Assembly (NCBI GenBank): GCA_030686995.1 | Contig: CM060696.1 | Location: forward strand, 117,121,449 to 117,185,448 | DNA: 64,000 nucleotides | DNA from: Artemisia argyi | Taxonomy: Eukaryota > Streptophyta > Magnoliopsida > Asterales > Asteraceae | Direction of reading: 5' to 3' | Shown here: positions 58,966 through 64,000 of the stretch, one piece after another | How the letters are laid out: each line of letters opens with the position of its first letter | Numbering within the stretch: the stretch's first letter is position 1 | Position numbers and translations under genes: made by a program | Notes under the pieces: generated by a model | Told to the model about the DNA's origin: nothing | Database searches by the model: none | Seen by the model: the letters and a program-made list of their open reading frames with translations, nothing else

Positions 58966-59403
58966 TGTGATATTAAGAACATCAATTGTGATATACAGAA
59001 ACGTATGAAAACGGACAAATAGACAAAAACAGACGAAAACGTAATAAAGTGAAAAAAAATCGTGAATTTATTTAAAAAAGAAAAGCTTGATTTAAAAAAA
59101 AAGCAAAAAAAAAAAAGGAAAAAAAAAGAAAACGTGAATTAGAAAAAAAGAAAAAATAACAATAAAAAAGAAAAAAAAATAACGTTAATTGGATAAAAGA
59201 AAGGCAAAAAAAAAAAAAAAAGAAAAAAAGAAAAAAAAAATAAATAAAGAAAGAAAGTGAATAACAAAAAAGACAAAGAAAAAGGAAAAAAAAAAAAAAG
59301 GCATGGACTTAGGTTTACATATTTAATCTTAAGTTAATCCCCACCATTAGATCAAACTAAATGGATGGTGGTGATTTGTCCCTTAGTATGTAACAAATAC
59401 TTA

Positions 59404-60134
59404 GTCTCTAAATGAACTTTCTCTATATAATAAAATGTCGTTTTAGTAATGTTGTATCTTGTTTTAATAAGATGCTTCGAGTCACTCTTAAAAAATGTCT
59501 AAAAAATCTAAACGTGAATCAAATATGTTGATTGTTTTTGTTAAATTATCTAAATAATTTTAATTTGCAAATGTATATATAAAATCATCGCATTGCATTT
59601 TATCATACACTTAACATGGTCGGTAAACCATAAAATAAATTATCTTTGATAAATATTCTAAATTTATGATAATAAAACTATTAGACATAGTATTGCATTT
59701 TTATCATAAATTCATAGCCATAAGACAAGTTTCTCATCTCTTATTGGGTAAGAGACAATACGTTTGACCACGTCTAACTCAAAAAGAAAAAAACAAACAG
59801 CCTAAAAGTCTGACTGACTCTGAATGTGTAAGAGATAAGAAGCTAGTAAGACATTTTTTAGCACGATGTTAAGATCCGCTCTCGTATCCTGCTGACCTGC
59901 TCCGGCGGGATTGGATGCTCTTGTTGTTATTGTACTATTATGATTTCTACCCATATAAACATTATTTATGTAGTTTCAAACAAGCCCAAGAAGTTACTTT
60001 GACAAGCCCATATATGCATGGTTAAACATTGTTGGCTCTACTTAAATGGATTAGGCATGTAATTGGGCATTTAGGCGACATCCCTTTGGGAAAGCCTCAC
60101 GACCATCAGATCGGCATTGCACCCTCATTATATA
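59404..60134. other. intergenic, nothing recognised beyond the direct repeat
   Basis: AT-rich with no convincing frame. It contains the second copy of the TPP2 3' flank repeat (59439-59482). Confidence 0.45.
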
Positions 60135-60970
60135 TGTTAGAATTATTAGGATCACAGTAATCCGAGAGTCGTGTAAACACTTTCAGATCGAAGTATTTCG
60201 ATGGTTCTATCGAAATCTCAAATCGGATAAAATTCAGATTTAGAAACGAGAATCTGTTTTGTTGTTATGAACAGAACCAAATATGATGATGTTAGCCTCG
60301 CTTTTCTATAAAGATAACGTCACACAAGTGAATTGGACTAGATTAGAAACTACAAGGACTACTATTGTCAAGTAGGCAAACATGTAGTGTTAGGAGCCTA
60401 TAAATACCCCTCATGACTCTCCATGAGGGGTGTGGGAAAGTGTGTAAGCTCCACTTCATTTCATTTTAATAAAACACATAGTTTTCCACCTTTCTCTCTC
60501 TACTTTCTCTCTAGAAATAACCATGGTTTTCACATATTTCGATCAACCGCGACCTCCCGAAGGTGTTTCTTGGTTATAACAGATGATGAATATATGACCA
60601 ATAAAACCGAAAAACAGTTGTAACTGCCAAGGCAGTTATTTAACTACCGAAACTGTTAAATCAAAGGGCAAAACTGAGGTCCAAACTAACGGGAATTTTA
60701 TTTTCAAGTGCGTTTTTAACATAACACTTTATACCAAAATACTTGGACACTGCTACCAAGGCTGCCGCCCTTGGAACCCCGCTACCGGGGGCGTTGCCCC
60801 CGGACCCCCATGACTCGGGGCTTCGCCTACGAATGATAATCATAATAATGTCATACAAGTGCACACTCCGCACAACCCCCGACTTGTTGAAAATTTATCA
60901 TGATTACACATTGGTCAACTAAATCAATTCATTACAGTTAAATCATATTAGTGATGCAAAATCACCAACA
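60135..60970 (+). mobile_element. probable copia-type solo LTR with GC-rich hairpin
   Basis: Starts TGTTAGAATTATTAGG and ends CACCAACA. CCTATAAATACCCC near 60400 is a good TATA box, and a strongly GC-rich hairpin (CCGGGGGCGTTGCCCCCGG, 60785-60803) lies downstream, as in several plant copia LTRs. The flanks ATATA and ATAAT are at best a degraded duplication, so the right limit is uncertain. Confidence 0.5.
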
Positions 60971-60986
60971 ATAATATACTAATATA

Positions 60987-61720
60987 GAGAGCCTGGTATG
61001 GGTTAAAATAAAAGGTCTCTTATAATAAAAAGTGTAGGAAGGATTGTGAGGGCGACATGTGTCACCCCATGCCACATCATATGACACATGTCACCCCACC
61101 CTCACAGTTATAAAGTTACTGCATCACAATTATAAAAGTTACTGCATCACAGTTTTAAATTTTAGTGTATTAAGGTTATAAGTTACTGCAGCATAGTTGA
61201 TGCACTAAACTATTAACTATGATGCAGTAACTTATAATAAAGATGAACTAAAACTTAAAAAAGAATCGTATTTTAATTGTGATGCAGTTACATATATATA
61301 TGATGCAGAAAACTTATGATAATGCAATTTCTTATAACTATAATGCAGTAACTTTATAACCATGATGCAGTAACATTAAAACCATGAATGCAGTAACCGT
61401 GATGCAGTAAAATCATAATTGTGATGCAGTAAACGTGATGCAATAACTTTATAACCGTGATGCAGTAAATTTATAACAGTGATGCAGTAAAATTTTTTAG
61501 CGGGAAAAAAATTTTTTTTTGCCAAATTTTTTTTTTCGCGGGAATTTTTTTTTTTCTTTCGGGAGGGGGGTTGGGGGGGGGGGGGGGGGGAGGGGGTGGG
61601 GTGACACGTGTCATATGATATGTCATATGATGTGTCATGGGGGTGACACATGTCACTCCCACAATCCTTCCTACACTTTTTATTATAAAAGCCTTTTTAG
61701 AATAACCCAACACTAGAGCG
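60987..61720. mobile_element. fold-back/MITE with GATGCAGTAA array
   Basis: Inverted ends share CCTGGTATGGGTTA-like sequence and an exact TTATAATAAAAAGTGTAGGA followed by AGGATTGTG. Next come CATGTGTCACCCC and CATATGACA blocks on both sides. Between them (about 61115-61490) a GATGCAGTAA unit recurs about 15 times, first as TTACTGCATCA and then in the opposite orientation. A G-run (about 61573-61590) lies inside. No target duplication was identified. Confidence 0.65.
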
Positions 61721-61724
61721 CCTT

Positions 61725-61728
<4 letters not shown>

Positions 61729-61757
<29 letters not shown>
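61729..61757. repeat. AT microsatellite
   Basis: Perfect AT dinucleotide repeat. Confidence 0.95.
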
Positions 61758-61762
<5 letters not shown>

Positions 61763-62754
61763 AACAAATATTTTTTTGAAATTCTGCCACCTCATTAAAG
61801 CCATGTTGGCAATAAAAAGCCACCTCACTAATGCCATGTTATCTATTCAATTAATTTCTTTTGACTTTCAACCCTCCTTCAATATCAAACGATAATCAAG
61901 CAATATTGCCATATATGATATTTTTTTTTTCAATATCATTCAACATCTAATTGTTCTGTCTTTCTTTCATCTCAATTTTTAAACTTCATAAAATCAAAAC
62001 GGTACAAGTTATGGTTACAATTCGCATTCAATATGCATTCGATTTGATTGAGGGCATATTATCATCCAATCAAATTGGTATAAGGTATGTTTACTCATAA
62101 GTGTTTTATGTCAATTTGATGTGTTGGGTTTTTTTTGTGGGTACTCATAAGCATATGGATCGATTAGTTAAAATGATTATTAGTTTTTTTTGTGGGTTCT
62201 CATAAGTCAAAAGAATTACTCAATTTTATTATTAGTTTTTATGTTGGGTCTTTTGTGGGTACTGATTCTCAATTTTCAATATATAGATCGATTGATATTT
62301 TAGATGAGATCAAGCAAATAAGTTTTTGTGGGTTATTTGGTGGGGTTTTTCTTACAGTTGTATACTTTCACAGCTAATGGTGTATGAGATTACTATGGAA
62401 AGTTAATGGTGTTCAGGATTCGGGTTAGTGCTGCAAAACCATGACTGTATGAGCTATGGGAATTTATGTTTCACTATTTTTTCTTTATGTAAAATTGTTT
62501 CTTTAGAGGTCTTTATGAATGTTTCGTTTGCATTCTTTAGTTCTTCATGTAGGCATGTTACATTCAAGGTGAAAATTGATTGGTTTTAGGTCCGATTAGA
62601 CTTGCAATTTAGTTTATGTTTGATGGGTTTGCTAACTGTTACGAGTACTTGATGTCATTTTTGGTATATGTAAACCCTCACTTAAAGAGAGTAGGTGTTA
62701 ATATTTGTTGATATCATATTCATGTTAGTATTTAGCGATACTTAGGGCCCGTTT
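61758..62754. other. intergenic, short T-rich repeats only
   Basis: No gene seen. GGTTTTTTTTGTGGGTACTCATAAG-type segments recur at about 62126, 62184 and 62240 with changes. Confidence 0.4.
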
Positions 62755-63083
62755 GGTTTATAAATGGGTTTGGATTCGGATTCGGATTCAGATTTGGATT
62801 TGGATTTGAATTTGTGGGGAATGAATATTAAGAGAGAGAAAATATATTTTAATTGATATAATAATTAAATTATATTTAAATATAATATTTTAATAAAAAA
62901 ATATAATGTGTTGTGAGAGAGGTACAATAGGTCCCACAGGTTTTACATAAAACCTATCATACATGGGTGGAATGGAAAAGTAGTGATACCCGTAGATTTC
63001 AAAGTATTACTTTATTTACCAAACATCATTTATCATCTCCCATACCCAAATCCGAATCCCACACCCCTCAACCAAACGAGCCC
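62755..63083. mobile_element. MITE with GGGCCCGTTTGGTT ends (PIF/Harbinger-like)
   Basis: Left end GGGCCCGTTTGGTT and right end AACCAAACGAGCCC are inverted repeats; both sides are flanked by TTA, the usual 3-bp target of PIF/Harbinger elements. GGATTCGGATTCGG repeats near the left end are mirrored by CCCAAATCCGAATCCC at the right. Confidence 0.75.
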
Positions 63084-64000
63084 TTAATCATAATATTGGA
63101 TTGGGCTGATAACATGAGTCTATGCATATTGTGTTATTTATTTTTCTTAAGATTGTTTTCTTTTTTGATTTAGTATCTACGATTTCACAATGTCAATTGC
63201 TCAAACATAATATTGCGAGTTTGACGGTCGATGATGATATAAAGGGTGTTGAGCGACTTCTTGGGCCCTTATGTGCTCTTGCCTAGAATGCAATTGTCTT
63301 AAAATATCGGCTGATCGTGTATATCAACCTTTACTACTTGCATGACAAAGATGGGTGTGACAAATTGGGTAACGAATACTATGAGATATGGGTACAAATG
63401 GCTAAATTTTATGTGTTAATGAACTTGCTTACATGCAACTTGATTACGTTCTTAGGTTTTATTTGTAGAGATCAAGAAAAAAATGATGCTGACACATGGT
63501 GAGATCGGGCATCTTGATCTTGGAGATGCAACAGACTATAATGAATTAGCTTCTTATACGGGAAGCAAAAAGTAGTTATCATCGAGTATTTACATCGTAC
63601 ATTATTAAGATTTTATGATGCATTCGTTGTTTTAATTTGGACAATTAAATTTCTTCTTATATGTACAATGTTGAATGGCGTCAAGTATCATATACCCGTT
63701 GCTAAGGATATGATACAACAATGTTTTAGACCTCACTACTATTAGTATCTAATGTCCTGGAAAGTGACCCGCTGCTAAGGATATGATACAACAATGTTTA
63801 GCCAAAGCTTTCTTAAACACCCTTAAGAAGTTGATAATTTTATATAGTGGAAAATGATGACTCACATGGAAGGTCTCATAGTAATCACTAGAACGGGTTG
63901 ATATGGGTTAAATTGGGCCAACTTGCAGGTTTTCTGAAATTATTGTTATACTCAGTATGTTAGTTAAAGGTTAAATGATTATCACTTTTACAAATGAAGG
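63084..64000. other. intergenic, with one 33-bp direct repeat
   Basis: No gene is established. The segment 63694-63726 recurs at 63767-63799 (core GCTAAGGATATGATACAACA) with one substitution and one gap. A weak open stretch around 63317-63502 has no recognisable motif. Confidence 0.4.

Larger units (their letters stand above)
57605..59403. mobile_element. 1.8-kb fold-back element downstream of TPP2
   Basis: The outer ends are inverted: AGTTTTTGTTGCATACTGAG at the left and its diverged complement CTTAGTATGTAACAAATACT at the right. Moving inward, both sides hold a CCACCATT / GATC(T/A)AA block, T-rich (left) or A-rich (right) tracts, CGTTTTCGTCCGTTTT-like repeats and then a palindrome array. 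No coding sequence. No target duplication was identified beyond the longer direct repeat of the TPP2 3' flank. Confidence 0.75.

Noticed and set aside
61376..61767. Pro-rich and Gly-rich open frames on both strands
   Set aside because: They follow from the homopolymer G/C and A/T runs inside a fold-back element.
63317..63502. Open frame of 61 codons in the last kilobase
   Set aside because: No splice context, motif or codon bias that would support a gene.

Overview
This window is nuclear DNA from a plant, very probably a eudicot. It holds one intact, intron-rich host gene inside a dense nest of retrotransposons, DNA transposons and miniature elements. Pointers to a plant are the Ty1/copia and Ty3/gypsy lineages with plant tRNA-type primer sites, a TTF-type zinc-finger hAT transposase, a Stowaway MITE in an intron, and a tripeptidyl-peptidase II gene ending in the plant-type C terminus. 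The VSTA-rich copia family resembles Asteraceae elements, but the family assignment is only a moderate-confidence inference.

Layout. (1) 1-7703: 3' part of a decayed Sirevirus-type copia element (gag with two zinc knuckles, protease, integrase, RT, RNase H), followed by a 151-codon antisense gene with its own TATA box and polyadenylation signal, split by a 508-bp solo LTR, then a sense Lys/Glu-rich coding fragment. (2) 7704-10218: non-coding, with homopolymers, short duplications and a probable gypsy LTR (9089-9690). (3) 10224-19424: a gypsy Tat-type element bounded by a perfect TTCAT target duplication. Its 5' LTR is split by a 4.7-kb TG..CA insertion with its own CCAAC duplication. Inside, a gag fragment abuts an antisense gene, and protease, RT and integrase are missing. 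(4) 19453-26109: a large interrupted palindrome with 0.8-kb arms. The left arm carries a 3.5-kb hAT element with an 8-bp target duplication; the right arm preserves the empty site. (5) 26977-42094: a copia element with very short LTRs, hit by a 1.4-kb solo LTR carrying seven copies of an 11-bp palindrome and by a chromovirus-like element (30440-40786) whose 3.9-kb LTRs are longer than its 2.5-kb interior. (6) 42095-43966: an unrelated junction piece and a copia LTR. (7) 45664-57176: TPP2, 34 exons with consistent phases and no internal stop. (8) 57605-64000: fold-back elements and MITEs, a probable solo LTR, and anonymous sequence.

The only gene that looks functional is TPP2, a subtilisin-type exopeptidase acting downstream of the proteasome. 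The most unusual observations are two antisense genes, each with its own TATA box, sitting at the 3' ends of retrotransposons from two different superfamilies; an LTR packed with TGACGGCGTCA palindromes; a fold-back element made of 20-bp palindromes just beyond TPP2; and an intron-1 minisatellite built from copies of the TPP2 exon-1 splice-donor region.

All calls come from reading the sequence. No database search was run, so family names below superfamily level are recognitions, not proven assignments.
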